Source: Alicycliphilus denitrificans K601
GTDB taxonomy: Bacteria > Pseudomonadota > Gammaproteobacteria > Burkholderiales > Burkholderiaceae_C
NCBI RefSeq assembly: GCF_000204645.1
Contig: NC_015422.1
Location: 1-64,000 of the forward strand
Direction of reading: 5' to 3'
Length of the DNA: 64,000 nucleotides
The notes below the pieces were generated by a model. The model saw only the letters and a list, made by a program, of their open reading frames with translations. It did no database searches and was not told where the DNA came from. Numbering within the stretch: the first letter of the stretch is position 1; each line of letters opens with the position of its first letter. A program made the translations under genes and the position numbers. This document shows, in pieces, positions 53,658-63,693 of this stretch.

Positions 53658-56600
53658 TCAGGCGATGGCCACGGGCGCATCGGGTGCGGGGCCGTTCCTG
53701 CGCGGCGCGAACCAGGCCACGTACAGGGCCGGCAGCACCACCAGCGTCAGCAGCGTGGCCGTGACCAGGCCGCCGATGACCACGATGGCCAGGGGGCGCT
53801 GCGTCTCGGCGCCGATCTCGTGCGACAGCGCCATGGGCAGCAGGCCCAGCATGGCCAGCAGCGCCGTCATGAGCACGGTGCGCAGGCGCTGCATGGAGCC
53901 CTGGCGCACGGCCTCGAGCACGCCCATGCCGCCAGCCTGCAGCTGCTGGTAAACCGAGAGCATGACCACGCCGTTGAGCACGGCCTGGCCCGACAGCGCG
54001 ATGAAGCCGATGGCCGCCGACACCGACAGCGGAATGTCCAGCACCCACAGCGCGATGAAGCCGCCGATGAGCGCGAGCGGCACGTTCACGAGGATCAGCG
54101 AGGCGGTCTTGAACGATTTGAACGCGTCGAACAGCAGCACGAAGATCAGCAGCAGCGAGATGGGCACCACGACCGACAGGCGCTTCATGGCGCGCTCCTG
54201 GTTCTCGAACTCGCCCGACCAGGTCACGCGGTAGCTCGGTGGTAGCTGGATGCGGGCCCGCACACGCTCCTGCATGTCCTTGACCACCGAGCCCATGTCG
54301 CGGTCCTTGATGAAGATGCCGATGGCCATGGTGCGGCTGCCGTTCTCGCGCGCGATGTTCATCGCGCCCGTGGTCTCGCGGATGCTGGCGACGGCGCCGA
54401 GCGTGGTGTAGCCGCCGTCCGGCGTGGCGATGGGCGTGCCCGGCAGGCTGGCGATGGCGCGCCGGTCTTCGGGCAGGCGCACCGCGACGGCGAACTTGCG
54501 CTCGCCCTCCCACAGGCTGGTGGTGGCCTTGCCGGCCAGGGCCGCCTCGATCACGTCCTGGATGTCGCCCACGTTGAGGCCGTAGCGCGCCGCGCGGTCG
54601 CGGTCGATGTCGATCACGAGCTGGGGCAGGTCGCCCAGCCGGTCGATCTCCGCGCGGTAGACGCCGGGCACCTGCTTGATCTCGCGCTCTATGCCCTGCG
54701 TGATGCGCTTGAGCTCGCCCAGGTCGTCGCCCGAGACCTTGATGACGATCTGCCCGTCGATCTGCGAGATCGATTCGAGCACGTTGTCGCGGATGGGCTG
54801 GGAGAACGCGGGCTCAAGGCCGGGGATCGCGGAGACCGCGCGGTCCATCTCCTCGATGAGCTGCTTGTGCGTGAGGCCGGCGCGCCACTGGTCCGCGGGC
54901 TTCACGTCCACGAACACCTCGGCCATGCTGATGGTCTTGGGGTCGGTGCCGTCCTCGGGCTGGCCCGCCTTGGAGATGGTGGTGCGCACCTCGGGCACGG
55001 TGCGCAGGGCCTGGCGCACCTGGCGCAGCATGCGCGCGGCCTCGTCGTTGGACACGCTGGCGGGCAGGCGCACGTTCACCCAGATCGTGCCTTCGTCGAG
55101 TTCCGGCAGGAACTCCGACCCCAGGCGCGATGCCGCGGCCAGCGCGACGGCGAACATGGCGAGCGATATCACCACCACCGTGCGGCGGCGCGCGAGCGCC
55201 CAGTCGAGCACCGGGCCGTACAGGCGCTTGGCCGAGACGACCACGCGGTTGTCGCCGTGCGGCAGCTTCCTGCGCAGCATCCAGTAGGCCAGCAGCGGCA
55301 CCAGCGTGAGCGAGAAGATCAGCGAGCCGACGAGCGCCGTGGTCACCGACAGCGCCATGGGCTGGAAGATGCGGCCCTCGTGGCGCTGCAGCGCGAAGAT
55401 GGGGATGTGCGCAGCGATGATGATGAGCATCGAGAACAGCGTGGGACGGCCCACCTCGCTCGCGGCCTCGATGATGGTCTCGCGCCGGTCGCGGTCGTCC
55501 ATGTCCTCGCCGCGTTCGGCCAGGCGGTGCATGATGTTTTCGATCACGATCACCGCGCCGTCCACGATGATGCCGAAGTCCATCGCGCCCAGCGACAGCA
55601 GGTTGGCCGGCACGCCCATGAACTTCAGGCCCATGAAGGTGGCCAGCAGCGACAGCGGGATCACCACCACCACGGCCAAGCTCGCGCGCAGGTTCGACAG
55701 GAAGATGTAGAGCACGAGCGAGACGAGCAGCGCGCCCTCCACGAGGTTGCGGAACACCGTGGTCAGCGTTTTCTCCATGAGCCAGGTGCGGTCGTAGAAC
55801 GGCACGATCTGCATGCCCGGCGGCAGGCTGCGCGCGTTCAGGTCGGCGATCTTGGCCTTCACGTCCTTGAGCACGACGCTGGGGTTCTCGCCCTTGCGCA
55901 TCACCACGATGCCGGTGACCACGTCGTCGTCGTCGTCCTGGCCCACGGTGCCCAGGCGCGGCACGGCGCCCACCCTGATCTGGGCCACGTCGCGGATCAG
56001 CACCGGCGTGCCGCCGTGCGCGGCGACGACGATGCGGCCGATGTCCTCGCTCGACTGCAGCAGGCCGATGCCGCGGATGGCGTACTGCTGGGTTCCCTGG
56101 GCGACGTAGCTGCCGCCCGCGTTGGCGTTGCCGCGCCCGAGCGCGTCGAGCAGGTTCTGGAACGTGAGCTTGTAGGCGCGCAGCTTGTCCAGGTCGGGCT
56201 GCACTTCGTATTGCTTGATGGAGCCGCCCATGGCCACCACGTCGGCCACGCCGGGCACCTGGCGCAGCGCGCGCTCGACCACCCAGTCCTCGGTGCTGCG
56301 CAGCTCGGTGGTGGAGTAGCCGTCGCCCCGGAGGCGGTAGCGCATGATCTCGCCCACTGGCGTGGCGTTGGGGGCGATCTCGGCCTCCACGCCCGGCGGC
56401 AGGTCCACGCTGCGCAGGCGCTCGCCCACCTGCTGGCGCACGATGTGCACGCTGGCGTTGTCGTCGTAGGTGACCACGGTGAACGACAGGCCGAACTGCG
56501 TGTGCGAGAACACGCGGATGGCATTGGGCAGGCCCGAGAGGGCAACCTCGATCGGCAGCGTGACCTGCTTTTCCACCTCCTCGGCGGCGCGCCCGGGGTA

Positions 56601-56753
56601 GAGCGCGATGATGGTCACCTGCGTGTCCGTCACGTCGGGAAAGGCTTCCACGGACAGGTTCTTGAACGCGATGACGCCCGCCATGGCGAACAGCAGCGTA
56701 CCCAGCACGACGAAGAGCGGCTGGTGCAGCGCATAGTGGATCAGCCGCTTCAT
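53658..56753 (-). CDS. czcA: HME-type RND heavy-metal efflux pump (CzcA/CusA family)
   Basis: The 1031-residue product has the RND plan: an N-terminal helix, a large periplasmic loop, six helices, a second loop and six helices. The fourth helix contains GAMDFGIIVDGAVIVIEN, with the Asp/Asp/Glu set typical of Zn/Co/Cd/Ni (CzcA-type) pumps rather than the Cu(I)-type CusA. It exports metal across the outer membrane with the membrane-fusion and TolC-like genes upstream. Its start overlaps the membrane-fusion gene by 4 bp. Metal choice is inferred from the motif only. Confidence 0.9.
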   Translation of the reverse strand: MKRLIHYALHQPLFVVLGTLLFAMAGVIAFKNLSVEAFPDVTDTQVTIIALYPGRAAEEVEKQVTLPIEVALSGLPNAIRVFSHTQFGLSFTVVTYDDNASVHIVRQQVGERLRSVDLPPGVEAEIAPNATPVGEIMRYRLRGDGYSTTELRSTEDWVVERALRQVPGVADVVAMGGSIKQYEVQPDLDKLRAYKLTFQNLLDALGRGNANAGGSYVAQGTQQYAIRGIGLLQSSEDIGRIVVAAHGGTPVLIRDVAQIRVGAVPRLGTVGQDDDDDVVTGIVVMRKGENPSVVLKDVKAKIADLNARSLPPGMQIVPFYDRTWLMEKTLTTVFRNLVEGALLVSLVLYIFLSNLRASLAVVVVIPLSLLATFMGLKFMGVPANLLSLGAMDFGIIVDGAVIVIENIMHRLAERGEDMDDRDRRETIIEAASEVGRPTLFSMLIIIAAHIPIFALQRHEGRIFQPMALSVTTALVGSLIFSLTLVPLLAYWMLRRKLPHGDNRVVVSAKRLYGPVLDWALARRRTVVVISLAMFAVALAAASRLGSEFLPELDEGTIWVNVRLPASVSNDEAARMLRQVRQALRTVPEVRTTISKAGQPEDGTDPKTISMAEVFVDVKPADQWRAGLTHKQLIEEMDRAVSAIPGLEPAFSQPIRDNVLESISQIDGQIVIKVSGDDLGELKRITQGIEREIKQVPGVYRAEIDRLGDLPQLVIDIDRDRAARYGLNVGDIQDVIEAALAGKATTSLWEGERKFAVAVRLPEDRRAIASLPGTPIATPDGGYTTLGAVASIRETTGAMNIARENGSRTMAIGIFIKDRDMGSVVKDMQERVRARIQLPPSYRVTWSGEFENQERAMKRLSVVVPISLLLIFVLLFDAFKSFKTASLILVNVPLALIGGFIALWVLDIPLSVSAAIGFIALSGQAVLNGVVMLSVYQQLQAGGMGVLEAVRQGSMQRLRTVLMTALLAMLGLLPMALSHEIGAETQRPLAIVVIGGLVTATLLTLVVLPALYVAWFAPRRNGPAPDAPVAIA

Positions 56754-57991
56754 GGCGTTTCCTTGGCGGGCTGCGCCTTGGCCTCGGAGCCGGTGGAGCT
56801 GGCCTCCTGGGCAAGGCGGAACTGGCGTGCCAGCAGCAGCACGTTCTGCGTCACCACCTTTTCACCCGCGGAAAGGCCCTGGACGACCTCCACGTTCTTC
56901 GGGCCCTCATGGCCCAGCACGACGGTGCGCGGCTCGAAGACCCCGCTCTCGCGCTGCACGTAGACCATGTGCGTGGTGCCGTTGAGCGTCAGCGCCGCGG
57001 CGGGAACCACGAAGCCGGTGCTGCGGCTCTCGCTCACGCGCGCGGTAGCCAGCATCTCGGCCTTCAGGCGCCGGTCGGCGTTGGGCACGAGGCCGCGCAC
57101 CTTGAGCGTGCGCGCGACGGGGTCGATCGCGTCGGCCGTGGCCGTCACGCGGCCCGTGAAGGTTTCGCCGGGGTAGGCGGGCACCTGCAGCGCGAAAGCG
57201 TCGCCGGGGCGCAGCGAGGCCAGATCGCTCTCGCGCGCATCGATCAGCACCCACAGCGAGGAAGGGTCGGTCACCACGAACAGCGCGGGCGTGCCGGGGC
57301 CGGACTGATCGGGCCGCACTTCCTGGCCTGGGTTGAGGTTGCGCTCGACCACCACGCCGCCCATGCCGGCCGTGATCGCGAGCTGTTGGTCCACCGCGCC
57401 GCCGCCACCGTAGAGGCTGGTGCGCGCGGCGGCGCGCGCCGCCTCGGCCCGTGCGCGCGCGGCCTCGGCCTCGGCCTGCTCCAGGTCCTTGCGGGCCACG
57501 ACGCCGGCCTCGAACAGCTCGCGCTGGCGCGCCAGGGCCTGCTGCGCCAGCGCCTGGTCGGCCCGGGCCTTGGCCGTGTCGGCCTGGGCCTGGCCGAAAT
57601 CGGGCGAGGCCAGCAGCGCCAGTGGCGCGCCGGCCTTCACGTTCTGGCCCAGGTCGGCGCGTATGGCCGACACGCGGCCCGCGAACGCCGGGTACACGCG
57701 CTGCGTGCGCTCCTCGTTCCAGACCAGCCGAGCGGGCAGGTCCACGACCAGCTCCCTGGCGGGCTGCACCTCGGTCACGGCGAGCAGCGCGAGCTGGGGA
57801 TGGCCGGGCGGAAAGCGCAGCTGGCCCGACTGCAGTATGGGCGGCGCCGCCTCCGGGGCGGCGGGTTCGGTGGGGGCCTTGTGGCAGCCTTGCAGCACTG
57901 CGGCCGCGCACAGGGCCAGGGCCAGCAGGCCGCGGCCGGGCCGGCGTGTCGTGCGGCTTGCGCGCACGCGCGAGGAGATGGAATGCACCAT
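56750..57991 (-). CDS. czcB: Membrane-fusion protein of the RND efflux system (CzcB-like)
   Basis: The 413-residue product has a lipoprotein-like signal (LALALCAAAVLQGC), a barrel-sandwich lipoyl domain (YPAFAGRVSAIRADLGQNVK) and a coiled-coil hairpin (about 140-190, rich in Ala/Arg/Gln/Glu). A beta-barrel domain and a membrane-proximal end follow (VQGLSAGEKVVTQNVLLL). It bridges the inner-membrane pump and the outer-membrane channel. ATG 57991 is used; upstream codons are not family-like. It lies between the tolC-like gene and czcA in one operon. Confidence 0.88.
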   Translation of the reverse strand: MVHSISSRVRASRTTRRPGRGLLALALCAAAVLQGCHKAPTEPAAPEAAPPILQSGQLRFPPGHPQLALLAVTEVQPARELVVDLPARLVWNEERTQRVYPAFAGRVSAIRADLGQNVKAGAPLALLASPDFGQAQADTAKARADQALAQQALARQRELFEAGVVARKDLEQAEAEAARARAEAARAAARTSLYGGGGAVDQQLAITAGMGGVVVERNLNPGQEVRPDQSGPGTPALFVVTDPSSLWVLIDARESDLASLRPGDAFALQVPAYPGETFTGRVTATADAIDPVARTLKVRGLVPNADRRLKAEMLATARVSESRSTGFVVPAAALTLNGTTHMVYVQRESGVFEPRTVVLGHEGPKNVEVVQGLSAGEKVVTQNVLLLARQFRLAQEASSTGSEAKAQPAKETP

Positions 57992-58022
57992 GGTGGGTTC
58001 GGGAGTCGAGGAAGGGGGAGAG

Positions 58023-59309
58023 TCAGGGCAGCAGCAGCTGGGGCTCTGTGCGCAGCAGCCAGTTGCCTTGCGCCTTGGCGTAGTCGGCGCGCGCGGCCAG
58101 GGCCTCGAGCGCGGTGGCGCGCAGCGTGCGGCGCGCATCGAGCAGGTCGGTGAGCGGTATGGCTCCCTTGGCGTAGGCGAGCTCGGCGCTCTGCGCGACC
58201 TCGCGCGCGCGCGGCAGGATGCCGTTTTCGTAGCCGGCGGCGCGCTGCGCGGCGCTGGCGGCCTGCTGCTGCAGCGACTGCAGGTCCAGCAGCGCCAGGC
58301 GGCGTGTCTTGTCCAGGGCTTCCTGGGCCGCGCTCAGCATGGCCTGGGCGCGGCCGATTTCGCCCTCGAAGCGGTAGCCCCATTGCAGCGGTATCTGCGC
58401 GCGCAGCTCCACGAGCCGGTTTGATGTGCCGGGATAGTGGTCGTAGGAGGCGCCTATGGTCACGTCGGCCTTGCGCAGCGCCATGGCGCTGTCCAGTTCT
58501 GCCTGCGCGGCCTGCACGCGCGCCAGGGCTGCCCGTACGTCGGCGCGCGACTCGGCCCAGGTGAGCAGGTCGCCGCCCGGCGCCGGGCCGGCCACCTGCG
58601 CGGGCCAGTCGCAGGCGCAGGCCTGCAGGCCCGGGCCGCGCGCGGTGAGCTGGGCCAGCGCCACGGCCGCCTGCGTGCGCGCGAGCTCGGCCAGTTCGGA
58701 GTCCGAGCGTGCGCGCTCGGACTCGATGCGCGTGCGCGCGGCGTCCTGGCGGGCCAGGTCGCCAGCCTTCAGGCGCAGGTTGGCCACGCGGTCGAGCTCG
58801 GCCATGCCGCGCTCGATCTCGCGCGTCTCGCGCAGCCGCTCCTGCGCAGCCAGCAGGTCGTAGTAGGCGGAGAGCGCGGCCTGCAGCTGCTGGGTCTGCA
58901 TGTCCTGCACGTCGGACTGCGCGGCGTCGAGCGCGCGCTGCGCGGCCAGCGTGCGCAGGGCGCGCTTGTCGCCGCGCTCCCAGGTCCAGTCGATGCCTAT
59001 GGACTTGTCGATGCGCTTGCGCGTGACGACGTTGCCGCCGCCCACGCCGTTCTGCAGGTCGATGGAGGCTGCCTTCGTGCTCAGCACGGGGGCGGGCGCA
59101 TGGTCGGCCGCGAGCACGTCGGCGCGCGCTCCCGCCAGGGCATGGCGGGCCAGGGCCACGTCGCTGTTGTCGCGCGCGGCCGCGAGGGCCTGCGCGAGCG
59201 TGAGCGTGGGTGTGCCGGATGCTGCGGGCGGGGTCTGCGCCCAGCCGGCCGGGGCTTGGCCCATGGCCCAGGCCAGGGCGGAAAAAAGATACAACTGTCG
59301 TATGCTCAT
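58023..59309 (-). CDS. czcC: TolC-family outer-membrane channel of the RND system (CzcC-like)
   Basis: The 428-residue product has a signal peptide (LFSALAWAMGQAPAGWAQ) and two OEP repeats rich in Ala, Arg and Gln that form the helical barrel (YYDLLAAQERLRETREIERG; ARADYAKAQGNWLL). It is the first gene of the czcC-czcB-czcA operon, 31 bp upstream of the membrane-fusion gene. It is divergent from the response-regulator gene, with 87 bp between the two starts. Confidence 0.87.
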   Translation of the reverse strand: MSIRQLYLFSALAWAMGQAPAGWAQTPPAASGTPTLTLAQALAAARDNSDVALARHALAGARADVLAADHAPAPVLSTKAASIDLQNGVGGGNVVTRKRIDKSIGIDWTWERGDKRALRTLAAQRALDAAQSDVQDMQTQQLQAALSAYYDLLAAQERLRETREIERGMAELDRVANLRLKAGDLARQDAARTRIESERARSDSELAELARTQAAVALAQLTARGPGLQACACDWPAQVAGPAPGGDLLTWAESRADVRAALARVQAAQAELDSAMALRKADVTIGASYDHYPGTSNRLVELRAQIPLQWGYRFEGEIGRAQAMLSAAQEALDKTRRLALLDLQSLQQQAASAAQRAAGYENGILPRAREVAQSAELAYAKGAIPLTDLLDARRTLRATALEALAARADYAKAQGNWLLRTEPQLLLP

Positions 59310-59396
59310 ACACGCCGTTTATCGTCGGCCGTGCCTGACCGCAGCCTGACCAGGGCACTGCGTAAAAATGCGTACTTCCCCGTTCACCACCCTCCC

Positions 59397-60122
59397 ATGC
59401 GAATCCTGATCGTCGAGGACGACTCCGTGCTGCGCGGCGTCATGCAGCGCAGCCTTGCCGATGCGGGCCACCGCGTGGACGTCGCCGCCAGCGTTGCCGA
59501 GGCCCACCATTTCTGGTGCGTGCAGCCGTTCGACGCCGTGCTGCTGGACCTGAACCTGCCGCTGGACGGGGTCGACGAAGGCGCCGGCGGCGCGCAGCTC
59601 GGCAGCGGCCTGGCGGTGCTGCGCGCGGCGCGCGCGCGCGGCGACCGCACGCCCGTGCTGGTGCTCACGGCGCGCGACCGCACGCACGAGCGCATCGCGG
59701 GGCTGGACGCCGGGGCCGACGACTACCTGGGCAAGCCCTACGACCTGGCCGAGGTCGAGGCGCGGCTGCGCGCCCTGGTGCGCCGCAGCCGGGGCACGCA
59801 GGACCGCACCGTGGCCGGCGCCCTGGTGCTGGACCGGCATGTGCGCCGTTTCACGCTGCACGGCCTGCCACTGGAGCTGCCCGCGCGCGAGTTCGAGGTG
59901 CTGTGGGAGCTCATGACCCCGCCGGGCCGCGTGGTGAACAAGCGCACCCTGTCGGAAAAGCTTTCCGACTTCGACGAGACCCTGGGCGACAATGCGCTGG
60001 AGGCCTTCATCTCGCGCCTGCGCAAGAAGCTGGCGGGCAGCGGCGCGGGCATTCGCACGCTGCGCGGCCTGGGCTACATGCTGGAGGCGCAGGCCGCGCC
60101 GCCCGCCGACGGCATGCCATGA
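59397..60122 (+). CDS. OmpR/PhoB-family response regulator
   Basis: The 241-residue product has a receiver domain (MRILIVEDDSVLRGVM; phosphorylated Asp in DAVLLDLNLP; Lys in YLGKPYD). A longer than usual loop after beta-3 (LDGVDEGAGGAQLG) is noted. The C-terminal winged helix includes LPAREFEVLWELM and NALEAFISRLRKKL. It is divergent from the efflux operon, so it probably controls it. Its TGA overlaps the ATG of the sensor kinase (ATGA), so the two are coupled. Confidence 0.92.
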   Translation: MRILIVEDDSVLRGVMQRSLADAGHRVDVAASVAEAHHFWCVQPFDAVLLDLNLPLDGVDEGAGGAQLGSGLAVLRAARARGDRTPVLVLTARDRTHERIAGLDAGADDYLGKPYDLAEVEARLRALVRRSRGTQDRTVAGALVLDRHVRRFTLHGLPLELPAREFEVLWELMTPPGRVVNKRTLSEKLSDFDETLGDNALEAFISRLRKKLAGSGAGIRTLRGLGYMLEAQAAPPADGMP

Positions 60123-61546
60123 GCACGCCGCCGCAGGCCCCGCCCGCGCCGCCGCCCTCGCTGCGCACGCGGCTGCTGCGCCACGTGCTGGGGCCCCTGG
60201 CGCTGACCTGGCTCGTGGGTACGGTGGCCTCGGCGCTGCTGGCCAACAGCTTCACGCAGCGCGCCTTCGACCGCTCGCTGCTCGACGATGCCTACGCCAT
60301 CGCGGCCAATGTGCGTGAGGAGCCGGACGGGCTGGAGTTTCCCTTGAGCTCGCGCGAGGTCAAGGCCGTGCTGTTCGACCAGGTGGAGACCGTGTACTTC
60401 GCCGTGCTGCGGGAAGACGGCACGCTGCTGGCCGGCAACGCCAGCTTGCCCGCGCCGCCGCCGCACGAAGGGCAGGTCTACCGTTTCTCCGACATGCGCT
60501 TTCACGGCCGCGCGCTGCGTGCCGTGCGGCTGCAGCTGACCACGCCGGCGCCCTTCGAGGTCATCACGGCGCAGACCGTGCACAGCCGCAGCGTCATGCT
60601 GCGCAGCGCGCTGCTGTACTCGCTGGCCTCGCAGGTGCTGCTGCTCGTGGTGCTGGCCCTGTGGTTGGGCCGCGCCATACGGCAGGAGCTGCGGCCCCTG
60701 GCCATGTTCCAGCAGGCGCTGGACCAGCGCGACGCGCGCGACCTCGCGCCCATGCGCGTCGAGGCGTCCACGCGCGACCTGCAGCGCCTGGGCCGTGCCG
60801 TGAACGACCTGCTCGCGCGCGTGGCCCAGGGCGTGCAGGCGCAGCGCGAGTTCGCCGGCAACGTGGCGCATGAGCTGCGCACGCCGCTGGCCGGCATACG
60901 CGCGCTGGCCAGCTACGGCCTGGCGCAGAAGGAGCCGGCCGTGTGGCGCGAGCAGCTGACCGGCATCGTTCAAAGCGAGGCGCGCGCCAGCCACCTCGTA
61001 GACCAGCTGCTGGCGCTGGCGCTGGCCGACGAGGCGCGCGGCTCCATGCCGCTGCGGCCGGTGCCGCTCGACCAGCTGGTGCGCGACACCGTGCTGCGCT
61101 TCTTGCCCCGTGCCGACGCCGCAGGCGTGGACCTGGGCGCGCTGGGGCTGGAGCAGGCTGTCACCATGCAGGGCCAGCCGCTGCTCATTGAGGGCGTGCT
61201 GAGCAACCTGATCGACAACGCCCTGCGCTACGGCGTGCCGCCCGCGGGCGAGGCGCCGCAGGTGACGGTGGAGCTGGCGCGCGAGGAGGGCTCCGTGGTG
61301 CTCTCGGTGCTCGACAACGGCCCCGGCATCGCGCCGGTGCAGCGCCAGCAGCTGCAACAGCGCTGGGTGCAAGGGCGCGACGGCGAGCGCCTGGGCCAGG
61401 GCGCGGGGCTGGGCCTGGGGATAGTGGCGCGCTACGCCGAGCTGCTGGGCGCGCGCCTGGAATTCACCCCCGGGCCGCAGGGCAGGGGGTTGTGCGCGCG
61501 GCTGGTGTTCGCACCATTGGCCAGCACGCCAGGCGGCGAAAATTGA
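60119..61546 (+). CDS. Sensor histidine kinase
   Basis: The 475-residue product has two membrane helices (about 20-45 and 160-185) around a periplasmic 2CSK_N-like sensor domain, a short HAMP-like linker, the H-box NVAHELRTPLAG and an ATPase domain (NLIDNALRYG, LDNGPGIAP, GAGLGLGI). It resembles TctE/QseC-type kinases. With its coupled regulator it is probably a metal-responsive system for the divergent RND pump. The signal is inferred, not shown. Confidence 0.92.
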   Translation: MSTPPQAPPAPPPSLRTRLLRHVLGPLALTWLVGTVASALLANSFTQRAFDRSLLDDAYAIAANVREEPDGLEFPLSSREVKAVLFDQVETVYFAVLREDGTLLAGNASLPAPPPHEGQVYRFSDMRFHGRALRAVRLQLTTPAPFEVITAQTVHSRSVMLRSALLYSLASQVLLLVVLALWLGRAIRQELRPLAMFQQALDQRDARDLAPMRVEASTRDLQRLGRAVNDLLARVAQGVQAQREFAGNVAHELRTPLAGIRALASYGLAQKEPAVWREQLTGIVQSEARASHLVDQLLALALADEARGSMPLRPVPLDQLVRDTVLRFLPRADAAGVDLGALGLEQAVTMQGQPLLIEGVLSNLIDNALRYGVPPAGEAPQVTVELAREEGSVVLSVLDNGPGIAPVQRQQLQQRWVQGRDGERLGQGAGLGLGIVARYAELLGARLEFTPGPQGRGLCARLVFAPLASTPGGEN

Positions 61547-61571
61547 CCTGCATCAAGATAGCGGAGCGACC

Positions 61572-62687
61572 CTAGTCCGCCATGGCCGGGTAGTCGATGT
61601 AGCCCTTCTCGCCGCCGCCGTAGAAGGTGGGCCTGTCCCACTCGTTGAGCGGCGCGTTGCGGCGCAGGCGCTCGACCAGGTCGGGGTTGGAGATGAAGGC
61701 CCTGCCGAAGGCCACCATGTCGGCGTGGCCGCTGGCCACGGCCTGCAGGGCCATGTCGCGGTCGTAGCCGTTGTTGACCATCCAGGCGCCGCGCCCCCCG
61801 GCGTCGCGGTAGGCGGCCTTGAAGGCCGCGTAGTCGAATGGGCGGCCCTCGACCTCGCGCGGCCCGCCGGTGGCGCCCTCGATCACGTGGATGTAGGCCA
61901 GGGAGAGCGGCGCGAGCTGGCGCGCCAGATGCTCGAACAGCGGCTGGGGGTTGCTGTCGTGGATGTCGTTGGCGGGTGTGACGGGCGACAGGCGCAGGCC
62001 CACGCGGCCGCCCCCTATGGCATCGGCCACGGCGCGGGTCACTTCCAGCATCAGCCGCGCGCGGCGCGCGATGCCGCCGCCGTAGTCGTCGGTGCGGCGG
62101 TTGGCGCCGTCCTTGAGGAACTGGTCGAGCAGGTAGCCGTTGGCGCCGTGGATCTCCACGCCGTCGAAGCCCGCCGAACGCACCGCGTTGCGCGCGGCCG
62201 CGGCGTAGGTGTGGACGATGTCGGGCAATTCCTCTGCCGTGAGCGCGCGCGGCGTGCAGGTGTGCATGAACTCGCCCCGGCCCGTTTCCGGGTCCACCAC
62301 GTAGGTCTTGGCGTTGGCCTGCACGGCCGAGGGCGCCACCGGTGCGGCTCGGCCCGGCTGCAGCAGGCTGTGCGACACGCGGCCCACGTGCCACAGCTGC
62401 GTGACGATCTTGCCTCCGCGCGCGTGCACGGCCTGGGTGACCTTCTTCCAGCCGTCGAGCTGGTCGCTGCCGTACAGGCCCGGCACGTCGGAATAGCCCT
62501 GGCCCTGCGCGCTGATGGCCGTGCCCTCGGTGATCAGGAGGCCGGCGCTGGCGCGCTGCGCGTAGTAGGTGGCGGTGATGTTCCGCGGCACGGCCTGGGG
62601 CGAGCGGTTGCGCGTCAGCGGTGCCATGGCGATGCGGTTGGCCAGGTGCAGGTCACCGGCCTGAATGGGGTCGAACAGGGAGGTCAT
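61572..62687 (-). CDS. nemA: Old yellow enzyme family NADH:flavin oxidoreductase
   Basis: The 371-residue product has the OYE barrel: LANRIAMAPLTRNRS, QLWHVGRVSH, GVEIHGANGYLLDQFLKDGA with the substrate-binding His-Asn pair and catalytic Tyr, and VAFGRAFISNPDLVERLR. It binds FMN and reduces activated double bonds or nitro compounds with NAD(P)H. It is convergent with the kinase gene (25 bp apart). The name nemA is by general resemblance. Confidence 0.87.
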   Translation of the reverse strand: MTSLFDPIQAGDLHLANRIAMAPLTRNRSPQAVPRNITATYYAQRASAGLLITEGTAISAQGQGYSDVPGLYGSDQLDGWKKVTQAVHARGGKIVTQLWHVGRVSHSLLQPGRAAPVAPSAVQANAKTYVVDPETGRGEFMHTCTPRALTAEELPDIVHTYAAAARNAVRSAGFDGVEIHGANGYLLDQFLKDGANRRTDDYGGGIARRARLMLEVTRAVADAIGGGRVGLRLSPVTPANDIHDSNPQPLFEHLARQLAPLSLAYIHVIEGATGGPREVEGRPFDYAAFKAAYRDAGGRGAWMVNNGYDRDMALQAVASGHADMVAFGRAFISNPDLVERLRRNAPLNEWDRPTFYGGGEKGYIDYPAMAD

Positions 62688-62749
62688 GCGCGAAGCGGGT
62701 CAGGGTGGAGGAGCCCCTGTTCCACGTGGAACAGGGGCGGGCGGGGCGG

Positions 62750-63358
62750 TTACTTGAGCAGACCCTCCGCCTTCATGGCGGCCTGTACTGCGGGGCGGGC
62801 GCCGATGCGTTCGCGGTAGGCGGCCAGGTTCTTCAGTTGCGAGATGTCCAGGCCGACGAATTGCGCCCAGTTGGTCACGGTGAACAGGTAGGCGTCTGCC
62901 ACGGTGAAATGATCGCCCATCAGGTACTGCTTGCCCGCGAGTTCGCCGTCGACCCACTGCAGCCGGGACAGCAGGCGCTGCTTGAGCTGGGGCTTGTACT
63001 CCTCCGGCGTGCCGGGTGCGAACAGCGGCCCGAAGCCCTTGTGCACCTCGGTGCCGATGAAGGACAGCCATTCCTGCAGGCGGTAACGCGCCAGCGTGCC
63101 GGGGGCAGGGGCCAGGTTCTTCTGCGGCGCCTGGTCGGCCAGGTACTGCACGATGGCCGGGCCCTCGCGCAGGCGCGTGCCGTCGTCCAGCTCCAGCACC
63201 GGCACGTAGCCCAGGGGGTTGATGCTGTAGAAGTCGGTGCCGTCGGCCAGCTTGTGCGTCTTGGTGCTGGCCAGCACGGGCTCGTAGGCTAGGCCGGCTT
63301 CGTGCAGCACGATGTGGGGCGAGAGCGAGCAGGCGCCAGGGGAGTAGTACAGCTTCAT
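62750..63358 (-). CDS. gst: Glutathione S-transferase
   Basis: The 202-residue product has an N-terminal thioredoxin-like domain (MKLYYSPGACSLSPHIVLHE, with Cys10 typical of beta-class enzymes; PVLELDDG; EGPAIVQYLAD) and a helical C-terminal domain (HFTVADAYLFTVTNWAQF). It conjugates glutathione to electrophiles. ATG 63358 begins the fold. It lies downstream of the cysteine-cluster gene on the same strand. Confidence 0.9.
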   Translation of the reverse strand: MKLYYSPGACSLSPHIVLHEAGLAYEPVLASTKTHKLADGTDFYSINPLGYVPVLELDDGTRLREGPAIVQYLADQAPQKNLAPAPGTLARYRLQEWLSFIGTEVHKGFGPLFAPGTPEEYKPQLKQRLLSRLQWVDGELAGKQYLMGDHFTVADAYLFTVTNWAQFVGLDISQLKNLAAYRERIGARPAVQAAMKAEGLLK

Positions 63359-63390
63359 GGTGAGAGTCCTAGTTGACGAAGGCTTCAATG

Positions 63391-63687
63391 CTATGCCTTG
63401 CGCATGGCCTTTGCAGCCGAAGTGTACGGGGCGCCGGGCTGCGTCAGGCGTTCCAGCCGCGACAGAATGGATTCGGCCTCCTGGCGCGAGCCGCCGCACA
63501 TGGCGGGGTGGGGCTGCAGCGATGCGCATACCGGCGGGCGCCCGGGGTGGCCGAAGATGCGGCAGCGCGCGTCGTCGTCCAGCTGCACGCACCGCACGCC
63601 TGCCGGCTTTCCGCCGGGCCTCCCCGGGATGGGGCTGGAGATGGACGGCGCGGTGCAGCAGGCGCCGCAGCCGGGGCGGTAGTCCAT
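63391..63687 (-). CDS. YkgJ-family cysteine-cluster protein
   Basis: The 98-residue product has CGACC near the start and further Cys in [18 protein letters not shown] and PPVCASL, the pattern of short YkgJ proteins. It ends in a Lys/Arg tail. Function is unknown; a metal cluster is likely. It is followed 32 bp downstream by gst and preceded by a partial FMN reductase gene. Confidence 0.78.
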   Translation of the reverse strand: MDYRPGCGACCTAPSISSPIPGRPGGKPAGVRCVQLDDDARCRIFGHPGRPPVCASLQPHPAMCGGSRQEAESILSRLERLTQPGAPYTSAAKAMRKA

Positions 63688-63693
63688 CCGGTG